DNA of 64,000 nucleotides from Tretioscincus oriximinensis (Eukaryota > Chordata > Lepidosauria > Squamata > Gymnophthalmidae): the NCBI GenBank assembly GCA_022410635.1, contig JAJVDF010000651.1, forward strand, positions 359,655 through 423,654. The letters run 5' to 3'. Shown here one piece after another: positions 49,960 to 62,004 of the stretch. A program made the translations under genes and the position numbers. Within the stretch, counting starts at the first letter, position 1; every line of letters begins with the position of its first letter. The notes beneath the pieces are model-generated. The model ran no database searches, had not been told where the DNA came from, and saw nothing but the letters and a program-made list of their open reading frames with translations.

Positions 49960-50047
49960 TTTAAACTATTCCATTTTAGCTGTTTTTATGATTCTTCAGG
50001 TATAGGGTGTAATATAAATATATAAATATAAATATGTAAGTAAGTAA
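49960..50047 (+). mobile_element. L2-like LINE 3' tail
   Basis: 'cttcaggtatagggtgtaatataaatata' followed by (taag)n resembles the L2 tail seen at 13305 and 35890. Confidence 0.55.
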
Positions 50048-51380
50048 AGTTTGGGAACAGCTGGGCCACAATTACAGCTAAAGTGGTCTAACTCCCATTA
50101 GTGTGGAATTCACTAAAATCTCTAAAACATAAAGCACAGTTCAAGCATAGAGAATCAAATATGGCAAAAACTTAATAAAGTTCATCATAAAGAAATAATG
50201 TTATGAAATATTGAATCAAAATTTAAATCATACTTGAACTGTAATTACCATCAAGGTGACATCTCGATTGCTCAGATTAATGGAGAATTTTGCTTGCAAG
50301 AGATTCAAATTTGTGATAGAGAAGAAATTGAGAACTGGAATGCTCACCTCATGTCTCTAGCAAGCCTTGATTTCCCAGTGTTTTTTAAAACAAAGTGGTC
50401 AACTATATGTCTCTTAAAGTAATTCTTATGGTTTGTATCACTAGCTGCTGGGTGTGTTAATCCTTGTGGGGGCAATTCAGGGGGCAATATTATAAAGCCT
50501 GCCTTTGTGCCAAATCAATTGAATATTCTGCTCCACATCTTGAATATTTGAAATGCATGATGTTTAAATAGGCCAAACATCTGTTCTGGCTCTTCATAAT
50601 TCCTCAGCAACAGTCACACTCTTGTATGTTATCAGCACCAGGATTTCAAATCGATGGAGTGCCAAAAACACACCTCCTCAAAGCTGTGAAACATCCAGTT
50701 GCGTTTCAGATTTCTATTCTGGCCTCCATGGGCTAACTTTTCAAGAAACCCTCTCCCTCTTTTTATAAAGCAAAGGGGTGTTTTTTTTCCCTGTGCTATC
50801 ATCAAACAATCCACATTTTGCTCCTCTTTGAAATTCACATTATTCATTAGCAGCTTAATAAGAGTTTCAGGCAGTACTGGGTGCCTTTGCCAGAAGGGCA
50901 TATGTGGACAGCCATGTGCTTCAGACAGATAAGTACATAAACAGCATATTGGCACTAGACAGACATCTGTGCCTCAAAATACTTGTGATATGTACATGAA
51001 TGACATTTAGCTTTCATTTAATCCCTCCTAATGTTCTGCAAGGATGGGCTATATGTTATATTTTAATTGTTTTATTTGGATTTATTGGTTTTATTCATTT
51101 TTTTATATTAAGTGTTTTAGTGAATATTGTATAATTCACTCTGAAACCTTCAGCTGATTAAAAAAAATTGAATGAAATAACAACCTGAATTATTCTTGAA
51201 CTAATGGAATTAGCAAATTTTATTCTTGGACTAGTAGAATTACAATAATGAAATAGGTTCTAGCCCATCCCTTGCTCCCATCCATGTCTCCATCCACTCC
51301 CTTCTTCCCATGCCCCATTCCATCCTCCTTTCACTTGCTGCATCTTTGTTTTGTTCCTTCTTTCCATTTTCCTTTCCTTC

Positions 51381-51817
51381 TCTCTTCCTTTTCTTCTTGA
51401 TTTTCCATTTTTCATCCATTCCTTTCTTTGTTCTTCCCTTCTTTTTCTCCCAGGACTGAACCCTGGCATATTCTACTTCTCTCATCTTTCCACTCAGATA
51501 ACTGCCATTTATTACTTCTGTCAGATATATCTAACATGGGTATATATGTATATATGGTTTTTATTTTGAAAAGTATGGATTGTTGTAATCTGATAGGAGG
51601 ATTTTTGGAAGGGACATGTTTGATTGGTTGAATGTACTGTTATTTTTGGCGGGAAAATACAGAGCAGTGATTGGCTGCCGGTTTGTATAAATATAGCTGC
51701 TCTCTGTCAGGCCAATCACTGCAGACACAGTTCAGATTCACACCAGAGCTGAAAATAAATCACTTTCCTGAGCTGAATATCATTCTGTCAGTGTGATCTG
51801 TCTCTCTGGGTCTCACA
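51381..51817 (+). repeat. First copy of an exact 437-bp duplication (flank plus LTR)
   Basis: Identical base for base to 52496-52932. It comprises 138 bases of pyrimidine-rich flank and a 299-base LTR (51519-51817, TG...CA). Beyond 51817 the sequences differ ('ccatgtatagg' here, the chromovirus interior at the second copy). Confidence 0.95.
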
Positions 51818-52494
51818 CCATGTATAGGACACCAGGTTAAAGAAAACTTGTACTTAAATAATTAAGATGTCTGTAAGAGTGAATTATACTATCCAAGGAA
51901 AGGTATCTACTATGGACATTACTTTGGCTATGTGCACACAATGTTTTCCTACCTCGTTTGTATCGCAACCAGGATGTCCTGGGCAAATGTGCTAGGTGTT
52001 TTTCAGTAGTCAACCCACAATAAATGCCTTTTTTCCTCAGAATAAACTATTGCTCAGATATTCAGGCATCTTTCCGGAGAACCCCCATATTCGACTATAT
52101 ACGTGTGTACAAATTAGAAGTGAGATGATAAAACAATCGAAAACACAGCNGTTGTTCCTATTGGCTGTTGTGAGTAAAAAATAATAATCTCGGACTGCAC
52201 TATGATGAGATCAATGAGCAATGTTACAGAACTGGGGCATCGGTCATGAAATATACACAGACATGGGATTGCTATATTCTGGATTTTAGCACTATAGTGG
52301 TTTTCAAGTCCTGGTGTGCACCTAGCCTTTATTTTGTCCTCAAGAGAGACACCTGAGAACTAACCCAATAACAGTAGGCAGCTGCAGCAATTAATTTCAG
52401 AGATGATCTGCTGCAAACTGCATTAAGTGGCAAATGGATATAAATATAAGACCTGTGCAGTTCTTATTCCAAACCTATGTAGATGGGTGATTTG
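51818..52494. other. Segment between the duplicated blocks
   Basis: It holds no gene. 'aataaactattgctcagatattcagg' near 52040 resembles 42390-42420, another dispersed fragment. It contains an N at 52150 and ends at the N at 52495 where the second copy of the duplication begins. Confidence 0.5.
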
Positions 52495-52633
52495 NTCTCT
52501 TCCTTTTCTTCTTGATTTTCCATTTTTCATCCATTCCTTTCTTTGTTCTTCCCTTCTTTTTCTCCCAGGACTGAACCCTGGCATATTCTACTTCTCTCAT
52601 CTTTCCACTCAGATAACTGCCATTTATTACTTC

Positions 52634-52932
52634 TGTCAGATATATCTAACATGGGTATATATGTATATATGGTTTTTATTTTGAAAAGTATGGATTGTTG
52701 TAATCTGATAGGAGGATTTTTGGAAGGGACATGTTTGATTGGTTGAATGTACTGTTATTTTTGGCGGGAAAATACAGAGCAGTGATTGGCTGCCGGTTTG
52801 TATAAATATAGCTGCTCTCTGTCAGGCCAATCACTGCAGACACAGTTCAGATTCACACCAGAGCTGAAAATAAATCACTTTCCTGAGCTGAATATCATTC
52901 TGTCAGTGTGATCTGTCTCTCTGGGTCTCACA
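52634..52932 (+). repeat. Chromovirus 5' LTR
   Basis: 299 bases, TG...CA. It has a TATAAATA box at 52801-52808 and an AATAAA at 52869-52874. The predicted transcript start is near 52831-52834, about 30 bases after the TATA box. Confidence 0.85.
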
Positions 52933-52934
52933 AG

Positions 52935-52944
52935 GTGTCTGCAG
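52935..52944 (+). promoter_or_regulatory. Putative self-priming primer-binding site
   Basis: GTGTCTGCAG, three bases after the LTR, is the exact complement of CTGCAGACAC at 52834-52843, which is where the element's own transcript should begin. Tf1/sushi-type chromoviruses prime with the folded 5' end of their RNA rather than a tRNA. Confidence 0.65.
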
Positions 52945-52964
52945 GTTTTCCTTTAACCTCTGCC

Positions 52965-53870
52965 ATGGCTGAAAACCCGTCTGCAGGGGGTTACTCGGGA
53001 GCACTCTGGGTCCCTATAGCTAGACGCCTATGGGACACGCCAGCAACTGGCCTGAGGGATAGTTCAGGCCTCCAGGAGGTTATGATCGATACACCGGTGA
53101 GCACGAATGTCGACCAATGATGGTCGTGCCGAGGCCTGTGGAACCTATGTATGTTCCATCGCCTGGTGATTTGAAGATTACTTATGCTGGTGGCACCGAT
53201 GAACTGCCGGTCTTTTTAACCCAGATCTCAGCCTTTCTGGCATGCTATAGGGACTGCTTGCGTATGAAGTGCACAGGGTGCAGTTCCTTCTGGGTAAGCT
53301 TCGCAGCAAAGCCCAGGAATGGCTGCTCCTCCTGCAGTGATCAGACGCAACTGAGATGAAGTCAGTCCAGGCAGTCACCAATGGACTCTGGGAGCGGTTC
53401 AGTGACCCTTATTAGTGGGAGTCCACTATTGAACGGCTCTACACAGTGGTGCAGGGAGAGAGGAGGGTCATTGAATATGCTGCAGAGTTCCGGCAGTATG
53501 CTGGAGGAGTCCCCGACTGGCCGGAGGAGATCTTAGTGCACTACTTTCAAGAAGGTCTACATACATCCATTCTGGAAGCCTCAGTGGCCATGACTGCTCC
53601 ATGCACGCTGTCAGGCTGGATTCAACTTGTTAGAGCCATTGAAGAGAGGTGACACTCTGTACATCTGGCGGTTCGACACCTGAGGTTTCTAGCAAACAAC
53701 GCTATGGAAGGCGCAAGGTTCCAGCAGACGGGGTAGCGACGGCAGTGGCAGACTGGCTGTTTTGGGTGCGGACAGGTGGGGCACTTCATCGCAGATTGCC
53801 CAACACATCGTTCAACACCTACCTCTTCAGGGACAACGGGTCCTTCCAGTGCAATGGCTGTTCCTGATCC
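52965..53870 (+). pseudogene. Chromovirus gag remnant
   Basis: The open frame starts at the ATG at 52965 (MAENPSAGG) but meets a stop at 53118-53120. The capsid-like segment continues in shifted frames (VPDWPEEILVHYFQEGL near 53510-53560). A zinc knuckle, CFGCGQVGHFIADC (CX2CX4HX4C), lies near 53757-53799. At least three frame or stop lesions are present. Confidence 0.75.
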
Positions 53871-54084
53871 ATCCTTTCAAATTCAACGTCCTGTTCTGGC
53901 TCCACGATGTTCAGTTCGGGCCCACATGTTGCCAGCATTGTTTGGTGTGGACCACGTTGACAACCAGCAGGCAGAAAACAGGCTGGGCCAGGCTTGAGCT
54001 GCGTGCCAGCCTAGACCGGTGACGTCAGCTGCACAGGTTCAAAATAATTGGCTGTCGGGATCGTGCAGGTTTTGGTACGCCTAG

Positions 54085-57000
54085 CTTCCGCTAATAAGCC
54101 TCATGGATTGGAAGTCTGGGCTACTCTGGATTTAGGGTGTTCTAAAAGCTTGTTACATTCTCGGGTAGCTGCCAAATTATGAGGGGATGTTTATCGATTA
54201 ACAAACCCATTTCAGTTCCTCATGATGGACAGAAGACCAATGGCTGAGGGGTGGGTCTCATATGTCACCATTGCTACTCTGATGGGGATTGGAGGGCACC
54301 GGGAAACGGTAAACCTCTTGGGGTCACAAGCTGTGTTATGTGACATGATGTTGGGTCTTGATTGGCTGCGTCAACATAACCCGTGGGTAGACTGGGGTAC
54401 GAGGTATATTGAATTCACAGCAAGCTGCGCCTTGCATATGGGAATGTTGGCTTATAACAAGCTACGGTGAATGGTTGGTGGGGAACCTGGCATTACCAAT
54501 GCCACTGATATTATGCTCTCTTTATCTGAACTGCCAGGAACCACACAAAATGACTTGAACTCTTCTGTAGGGCTCCCTAGGGTTCCCATGGAATATAGTG
54601 ACCTTGAAGCTGTATTCAGAGAATCCATTTGCAACAAATTGCCTCCTCATAGACATTGTGCCATAGACTTCGTGGAAGGGGTTAAACTACCTAAATCAAG
54701 ACTGTATCCAATGTCCCAGAATGAGACTTTGGCACTACAGGACTTTATTGATATGAATCTGGCAAGAGGATTCATCTCTCCTTCAACGACCACTGTAGCA
54801 GCACCGGTGTTCTTTCGCTGTAAAAAGACAGGGGAGCTTCAATTAATAATGGACTACCATGGGCTTAACACGGTTACTAGGGGCAACCGTTACCCTCTCC
54901 TGTTGATTTCTGAACTTTTAGAATTATTTCCTAAATTGGATGTTAGAGATGCATAATTTCGAGTGCGTATACGGGCAGGGGATGAATGGAAAACAATTTT
55001 TAACTGTAAATTCGGGGCCTTTAAGTACCACATGATGCCTTTCGGGTTGGCGGGACCCCCAGGGGTATTCATGTCTCTAATTAACGAGGTTTTGCATGAT
55101 CTACTGTTCAAGGGGGTTATAGTATATTTGGATGGTGTACTTGTTTATTCCGATACTATGGAAGACCACGTTCAACTGGTGCAGGCTGTATTAAAACGGT
55201 TACTCGATAACCAATTATTTGTCAAGCTATCGAAATGTGACTTTCACACCACAAAATTGGATTTTTTGGGATATAGGATATCTGCTAAGGGTATCAAAAT
55301 GGACCCTGCCAAAATTCAGGCGGTAATGCAGTGGGAAGTTTCCTGGGATTTGCTAACTTTTACCATCAGTTCATTCCAAATTTTTCAGGTATTGCATTGC
55401 CCCTTACTGAATTGCTTCAAACTAAGGGAGATAAGGCTGCAAAACTGAATTCGGGACTGGGCTGGACTCAGGAATGCCAGGAAGCCTTTGATTGTCTCAA
55501 GGGGTGGTTTACACGGGATCCGGTGTTGGCTCACCCGAACCCTGAGAAACCATTTGAGGTACAGGTAGATGCATACAATGTGGCTATGGGTACTGTCCTC
55601 TTGCAGGAGGATGAGGAGGGAATTTTACAACCTTGTGCATACTTCTCTAGAAAATTTTCTGAAATAGAATGTAATTGGCCTATTTGGGAGAAGGAAGCTG
55701 CTGCTGCGTATTGGGCTCTTGATACTTGGTGACATTTCTTAGAGGGTGTGCCTGCGCAATTCCAGGTGTTTACTGATCACAAGAACTTAGAGGTGTTATG
55801 CACCCCCAGGAAGCTCTCTGCGAAACAACTTTGGTGGTCTCAATATTTTCAAAAATTTAATTTTAAATTATGTTATATCCCTGGGCACAAGAATTTTCTT
55901 GCTGACACTTTATCAAGACAACCACAGTTTGAGAGTGCGGGTTTGCAAGTGGTGGACACTGTTTTCACTCTTCTCCAGCTTGGCTTGGGGGTGACAACCA
56001 GGGCCATGACTAAGGCACCATCTGGGTGGAGGGACCTCCCGGATTTCTGTGAAGCATTGCAATCTGACCCTTTGCTGCAACAACATCGAGAGCAGCTGGG
56101 CCATGAAAGATAACAAAATTTACGTACCTGCTGTGCTGCGCCAGGAAATTCTTTTCAGATGCCATGGGGAGAAGACTGCTGGGAATTTTGGCTTCTTGTG
56201 GCCTGGCATCTGTGCTGAACTGAACAACTTCCTGAAAGGGTGTGCAATGTGTGCCGTCACCAAACATCAAGAAGAGAAGCAGAGGGGCTTGCTTCAGCCC
56301 TTCCAGCACCGGTTAGTCCTTGATCGGTGATGGGGATGGATTTCATCACTGACTTACCTGAAAGCGGACACTGCTCGGTCATTTGGGTGATCACTGACCT
56401 GTTCTCGAAGCAGGTTCACCTTGTGCCTTGTCACAAACTCCCTTCGGCTGTAGAACTAGCAGGACTATTTATTGAATACGTGTACAGACTGCATGGAGTG
56501 CCCAACATTCAATTCACTTCACGGTTTTGGAAGGCGTTCCCCAAACTGTTGGACGTTGCCCCTGGACTGTCCTCGGCCCACCATCTGGAGACAGATGGTC
56601 AAACCGAGCGTGTGAACCAGGTGCTTGAACAATACTTATGGTGTTATGTATGCTGGCAGCAGGACAATTGGAAGGGGCTCCTTCCTTTTGCAGAATTTGT
56701 GTACAATAACTCAGTGCATGCTAGCACAGGTCAAATGCCATTTAAAGTGGTGTATGGAGCAGACCCGAAACCTTTGCCTCTTTTGCCCCAGCAAACAGCG
56801 GTCCGGTATCAGGTCAGGAATGGGCACACCTGGTGGCCAGCGGCTGGGACTTAATTTGGGAGGCATTAAAAGAGACTAAGAACAGGCCGATAGGTATCAA
56901 GTGGCTGCCATGGCACGGGCGGGGGATCAGGTATTTCTTTCCACTAAATATTTATGATGCCTTCAGGCTTCCAGAAAGCTGGGAGCTAAATTTGTGAGAA

Positions 57001-57350
57001 CTTTCTTGGTAAAGAAACACATTGGTGCAGTGGCTGCAGAACCTGAATACCCGGTGCATTACAAAGTACACCCAATGTTCCATATAAGGCTGCTAAAACC
57101 AGCCAATGAGAAAGTTACTGCTTCAATGGTCCCACCTCCCATTTTGATCGATGGACATAAACATTTTGAAGTACAGGCTATTGGTGACTCTCAATTACGC
57201 CAGGGGTGCTTGCAGTATTTTGTTCTGTGGAAGCACCTCCCTCAGGCTGAATATTGTGGAGTGGATGCTGAGGATATTTGGGCACCTCTTCTTGTGAGGA
57301 GGTTTCATGAGAGGTACCCTCACAAACCAAAGGGGAAAGTTAAACTTTAG
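54085..57350 (+). pseudogene. Chromovirus pol remnant with chromodomain
   Basis: In order: an aspartic protease-like segment (DLGCSKS at about 54128-54150, where the usual DSG is DLG); reverse transcriptase about 54600-55330, with YLDG at about 55128-55139 in place of the YxDD box; RNase H about 55450-55920 (VDAYNVAMGT, TDHKNLE); integrase about 56110-56800, with the first Asp (ITDLFSK) and Glu (QTERVNQ) present but the segment with the second Asp missing before QFTSRFW; and a chromodomain about 57060-57350 (YFVLWKHLP). Stops and frameshifts separate most domains, so no product is expected. Confidence 0.85.
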
Positions 57351-57360
57351 GGGGGCAGAA
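57349..57360 (+). promoter_or_regulatory. Polypurine tract of the chromovirus
   Basis: AGGGGGGCAGAA sits directly before the TGTCAG start of the 3' LTR, the expected site of plus-strand priming. The pol frame stops in the same bases. Confidence 0.8.
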
Positions 57361-57485
57361 TGTCAGATATCTCTAACATGGGTATATATGTATATATGGT
57401 TTGTATTTTGAAAAGTATGGATTGTTGTAATCTGGTAGGAGGATTTTGGAAAGGACATGTTTGATTGGTTGAATGTACTGCTTTT
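57361..57485 (+). repeat. Truncated 3' LTR
   Basis: It matches the first 121 bases of the 5' LTR and then breaks off at 'gaatgtactg', before the TATA box. Confidence 0.85.
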
Positions 57486-57489
57486 TTAG

Positions 57490-57720
57490 TACATTTACGC
57501 TTGCTGGTCATGGGTTTAATACCTGCTTGCCTAACTAAGCAGAAGATATTTACATACAACCCATCTAGGACCTTCTCACGCAGTTTACGTGGTACATGAG
57601 ATCCCGGAGGCTGAACCCCAAAACCAACATCCGGTAGAGCCCCACCCGTTATATCGATCAGCGAAGGGCAAGAAATTTCTTTTCGTGACTTCACAAGCCA
57701 CTTTGCCACCCCCAGCTGCC
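57490..57720. other. Unidentified segment replacing the end of the 3' LTR
   Basis: Moderate-GC sequence with a 120-residue minus-strand open frame (57709-57347) that extends into the LTR. It contains 'gctggtcatgggtttaatacc' near 57512, which is weakly tRNA-like. I could not classify it. It may be a SINE or the end of another element. Confidence 0.3.
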
Positions 57721-59085
57721 AATATGATCAAAAAGTTTTAATTTTCTTCTAGATTTCTTCTTTCTGCCTGTCTTTTCTTACAACAGTTGTCATGAGTAGC
57801 AATTAGATTTCAAAATTGATGTTAACTGTATATTTTTTATTTCTGAGTTTTTTATGTGAAAAAGATACTTTGCAAGTCAGTATTGGAAATTACACTGGAC
57901 TCTCAGAATTTTGGCAGAATGGGGCAGAAAAAGTCTAATCAACATTTACAGATCTTAACTCATGCCAAGATGCAAAATGTTATGAAGGCATAAATTTCTT
58001 ATCACCTCATCATTTGTTTAAAGTGCTCTAAAAAGGAGCTATTGATTTACATGTTGTTTTTTCTCCATATTATGCTAATTCTCACTAGCTCTCTCAAATG
58101 TGTCTTTCTTCCGTATTTTGTATGTTTGCATAAATACATGTCCTAAGGTTCGTATAAGCCACAATGCAAATGAACATGTGGTAAGCAATCAACTCTTTTA
58201 GTAATAGGACATTGAAAATATTCAGGGAATTTTTCACATTATGGAATAAAGTACGAATTCTGCAGACAGGCTTACAAACAAAAACAAAAACAGATGGATA
58301 AAGTATTAGAGTAACATGGTCAAACTGTTATTCAAAAATTTTAAAAAATCATTCATTCATGAATAATTAGCTATACATTCAAATTTAAAATTTATTCATT
58401 GAGAGTATGTCAGAAAGTAGGCCATTGTGTTTTTATCCTACAGATATAATTTTGTCAGTAAATAACATGTGACGTTACTTTCAAGTATACTGGTATATTA
58501 GTGGATTAATTGCTTCAGCAGCCTGAAACATAGTATTATGTTATCTTATAATTGTGTTATAATAGTGTTATATTCTCAGTTCATTGTATGCTTGTGTAAA
58601 AAGTATTCACTATGCTAGTGTATATTTCCTTCAGAATCTTCTGGATATAGGCTATTAGAAAGCTGTTTCATTACAATTTATAAGCAATCTCAAGAGGTAC
58701 CTGTGAGTCATTTCCAATACAGTTTGATGATACGATTGATTATTCAAGTACACACACTTGATCCAGTCTCACAATAGATTGTGACAACAAAGTCTCATTG
58801 ACACAGCAAAGATGGAATAGGTGTCTTCACAGTAAACTTAATTGGCATAATCTTGTTCAGGAGTTTGCAATTTAAATAAATATTAGTGAATTTGGCTTGT
58901 ATCACAGTTAAATGGTAGTTAAAAAAGTTTAAATCAGATGTCGCAAGCAATCGCTGTGCTTAATCAGGAACAGAAGAAATTCAGATCTGCAATATTTTTG
59001 GTAATGAAGCTGTTACTGATTGTATTTTGCTAAAAATGCATATTGATGGTGGAAAGTGTTAGAAATATGCATTGTTTTAATATTT
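57721..59085. other. AT-rich intergenic, no feature recognised
   Basis: No coding signature or recognisable repeat. It could include decayed upstream parts of the retroviral remnant at 59.1 kb. Confidence 0.4.
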
Positions 59086-59088
59086 TTT

Positions 59089-59266
59089 ATTATAGTGATG
59101 ATCGATTAGCCAATATTATCTTGTTAGTACATGAAATTAAGGAATCAGATGGGAAGTTTGATTTATGGGGATTAATCACAAGTTGGCTTCCATATTTTGA
59201 ATGGATTAAGAAAATCTTTGTTTATAGGGTTATTATAATTGCTGTCTTAATTTGTATGTTTTGTTA
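59089..59266 (+). pseudogene. Endogenous retrovirus env tail (transmembrane subunit)
   Basis: The open frame ends in FDLWGLITSWLPYFEWIKK followed by a hydrophobic span (VIIIAVLICMFC) and TAA. A tryptophan-rich membrane-proximal stretch before a terminal anchor is typical of retroviral env. Only this tail is visible. It lies about 220 bases before a putative polypurine tract and LTR, as expected for an env end. Confidence 0.5.
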
Positions 59267-59487
59267 ATCCAATGTTTTTCTCTTATAAACTCAGAAGGAC
59301 ACAAGTTATGGTTATCTTCTACCACACCACTTACTAGAAAGGAATTGTGTTTTGTGATTCTTAGGTTTTTTTATTATTGTTAAAATTGTAATGTAACCTT
59401 TTATAACACCATATTGATTATGTTGTAATCAGTATATAGGATGTGTAATTATTATTCTCAACAACAATAACAACAAAAGGAAAAAGT

Positions 59488-60072
59488 TGAATTGTTGCGA
59501 TTATGAATTTAGAAAGGCTAGTCTGTTTTAATGTTTATTCTAGTTACTCTTAATTAATACAGTTTGCCTTTAAGTTTGACTCTAAGTATGCTTAAATTAG
59601 CGTAGGATGCTCATTGTTTAGTTAATTGGCTAGCATCATGGTTTTCCTGAGCTGATTAAGACAGTTAATCAGTGACCTATTCTTCAGTACACATTTTCGA
59701 GAAGGAGTTATCTGATTGTCTGCACATCAGAACCTATGTGAAGAGTCACCACCTTTCAATGGCGGTACAGAACAAAGGACCACGCCTTCAAAGCACCCTT
59801 TCTCAACTCCCTTCAGAAAAAGGAGGATGCTTGTGAGGGGATAAAACTGTACTCCACCATGGGAGAAAAAAGAGGAACGATGGAACTAACTAATCAAGGC
59901 TCTTAAGTTTGTACCTGCATAAACTAACTTATGCATGATAATAAATGCTCAGAGACATGCTCTGACCTCCATGCAATAAAGAAGCGTTGTTACTGCCTGC
60001 TTAACATGCAACTTGCTTTATGCTCTTTATTTCTGCTTAAAGGGATTTAGCTCTCTTCTTGGTAAGTGCACA
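59488..60072 (+). repeat. Probable retroviral 3' LTR
   Basis: The start TG follows a purine-rich 'acaaaaggaaaaag' (about 59472-59486). A TATA-like 'gataaaac' lies near 59841 and AATAAA near 59939 and 59976. The end CA lies at about 60069-60072. Length about 585 bases. Position after the env tail supports the call. Exact ends are inferred because no second LTR is present. Confidence 0.5.
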
Positions 60073-62000
60073 TGCCAAGGAGAAAAACTAGTTTCTAAGA
60101 CCTAGAGCATTCAATACAGGCCACTTCTGTGTGAGGTGGACCAGGAAAGGCTGGAGAAAAGAGAAAGCCTTTCTTCTATGTATTTTCCCATATTTCTCCA
60201 AGGTTCACTGATGAGTGAATCTCCACCACATGCAGCGTTCGTTGATCCCAAACAGCCATGCACACTTCAAATGGATGAAGCTTCGATGAGCCACCATGCT
60301 TTGGTCAACCATCTGCCTGTCACTCTTCTCCAGACCTGGCAAGAAGAATCCTTTGTTCAGTGCCACTGTATTAACTCCACAATGCTCATGCTACCAACTT
60401 TATTCTTGTTAGCTTCTGCGATTCTTTATGCACAGTCTTACTAATACGGTTTATAAAGCTCACTAGTCCACACTGGTTGTATGGTACTAATACAGATCAG
60501 ATCTGTGGTAAAAGAGTTATCAAATGGATTAGTCTTAGACCATGTGAATTTGGTTTATAACCACGCTAATGCCAATTAGTCTGAATTAAGCAATGGCATA
60601 TATGCAAGTAGACATGGTTACAAGATCCACACATCATTTGGATAATGCATTTAATGTACCTTCAGATTAGCTCTGTGTTGCCTCTGTATAGTCTCTGCTG
60701 GGGAATTAGGCTAACTTTCACACTGGTTTGAAGTTATCTAGCTAGCAAAGAATAACAGCATTGCCTAACTTCAATCAACAGAGAAGAAAACAAATTGCAG
60801 TGCAGAGGCTCTTATTTTACCATCTATAGTAACAACTTTACATCTTCATGGTTGCAGACGCATTTGGTTCAGTATGTTTTGTGCAAATGCACATGGTTAC
60901 AGCTATTGTGGATCAAGTTAATCTTCTCTGACTAAGGTGGATCTATCTAGATATGTGTGCAAATAGTCTAAGGTGTTTCAAACCACCTTGCTAGAAATCC
61001 TAATCCTGAGGAGCACTGCATGCAGTTTGGGGCTTGCTGATTCTCAGGCTTTACTTGGGTCAGTTCTCTAAAGGAAGAACAATGTCTTTGGGACATGAGC
61101 TATAATGTTAGACTCCAAACATGAGCTATAATGTTAGACACCCCAAGCAGAATGAATCCAGCAGTGTTGTCAAGCAGTGTTCCCGGCAGCTCCTGCAGAT
61201 GCAATGGTGGATTGTTAGCGACGTAGTCACTACAAAACTGTCATGCCATGGGTTAAATGAGAGCTGGTGTTTTCAACTCTCATGGTGGAGATCGCTGGTA
61301 ACCTGCTTTTTTAAAAAATGTGTCTGGCACATCTGAAGCTGTCCATGCGCCAATGGTGGCAATCGGCAACAAGCCCTGCAAATCAGGGTGGGTGGAATGA
61401 AGACTGTTTGAGGCCATGAAAGAGATGGAGCTTCCTCCCCCCCTGCCAACCTATGGCTGCTGGCACACCACACGTGCAGACAGAAGGGTGTCTGCGTAAA
61501 ACCCGGACCAGCTGAAAAGCCTGCTTTTTACTACCTCGTGTGGATGCTGCCTTCGTCTGTTTAGCATTTTCCACTATGAAATTACACTGAAACTGACCAT
61601 GGCCCAAGACTCCAGTTTGGCCAAAATGAAGAATGATGGTAATAATAGTCCAGCATCACCTGTTAAGCAACATTTTGGTCACCCTTCATTACGGTAAAAA
61701 TAATATTTCACATGGTGACAAGAAACCAACGGAAGGGGAGGTGGAATACGCATAGTGCAGAAAGCAGCATAGTAAGAAGAGCACTCAAATTATAAGCATG
61801 TAAATTTCAAGGCATTAACTTGATTTACTATTATCACTGTCTACTTTTGTGCAGCTACAGTTACTGATATACAGAATGGCTTAATCACAGATAAAGAACC
61901 CTTCACTGTTTCATTATAATAATATTTATGAATTAGTTCTGAAGCAAGTGCAAAGTTCCATCCATGACAGAGTTTCTATGAAAGAAGGTTATAAATACTC
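60073..62000. other. Intergenic with 'atccattttag'-family fragments
   Basis: 60440-60650 and about 60900-60980 resemble the non-autonomous family noted at 28400. Nothing else recognised. Confidence 0.45.
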
Positions 62001-62004
62001 AGTT

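Larger units (their letters stand above)
52634..57485 (+). mobile_element. Degenerate Ty3/gypsy chromovirus
   Basis: The 5' LTR (52634-52932) is followed by gag- and pol-like sequence, a C-terminal chromodomain, a polypurine tract (57349-57360) and a truncated 3' LTR from 57361. Gene order (protease, reverse transcriptase, RNase H, integrase, chromodomain) places it among the chromoviruses. Many stops and frameshifts show that it is dead. The first 121 bases of the two LTRs differ at about four positions plus one indel. Confidence 0.9.

Noticed and set aside
51240..51485. Charged minus-strand ORF (Lys/Glu-rich)
   Set aside because: It is a composition artefact of a pyrimidine-rich + strand and is partly repeated in the duplication.
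53753..53800. Zinc-knuckle motif as a cellular gene
   Set aside because: It lies between gag and protease of the chromovirus and is its nucleocapsid remnant.
57347..57709. 120-codon minus-strand ORF as a gene
   Set aside because: It runs into the retrotransposon LTR and has no recognised domain or splice sites.
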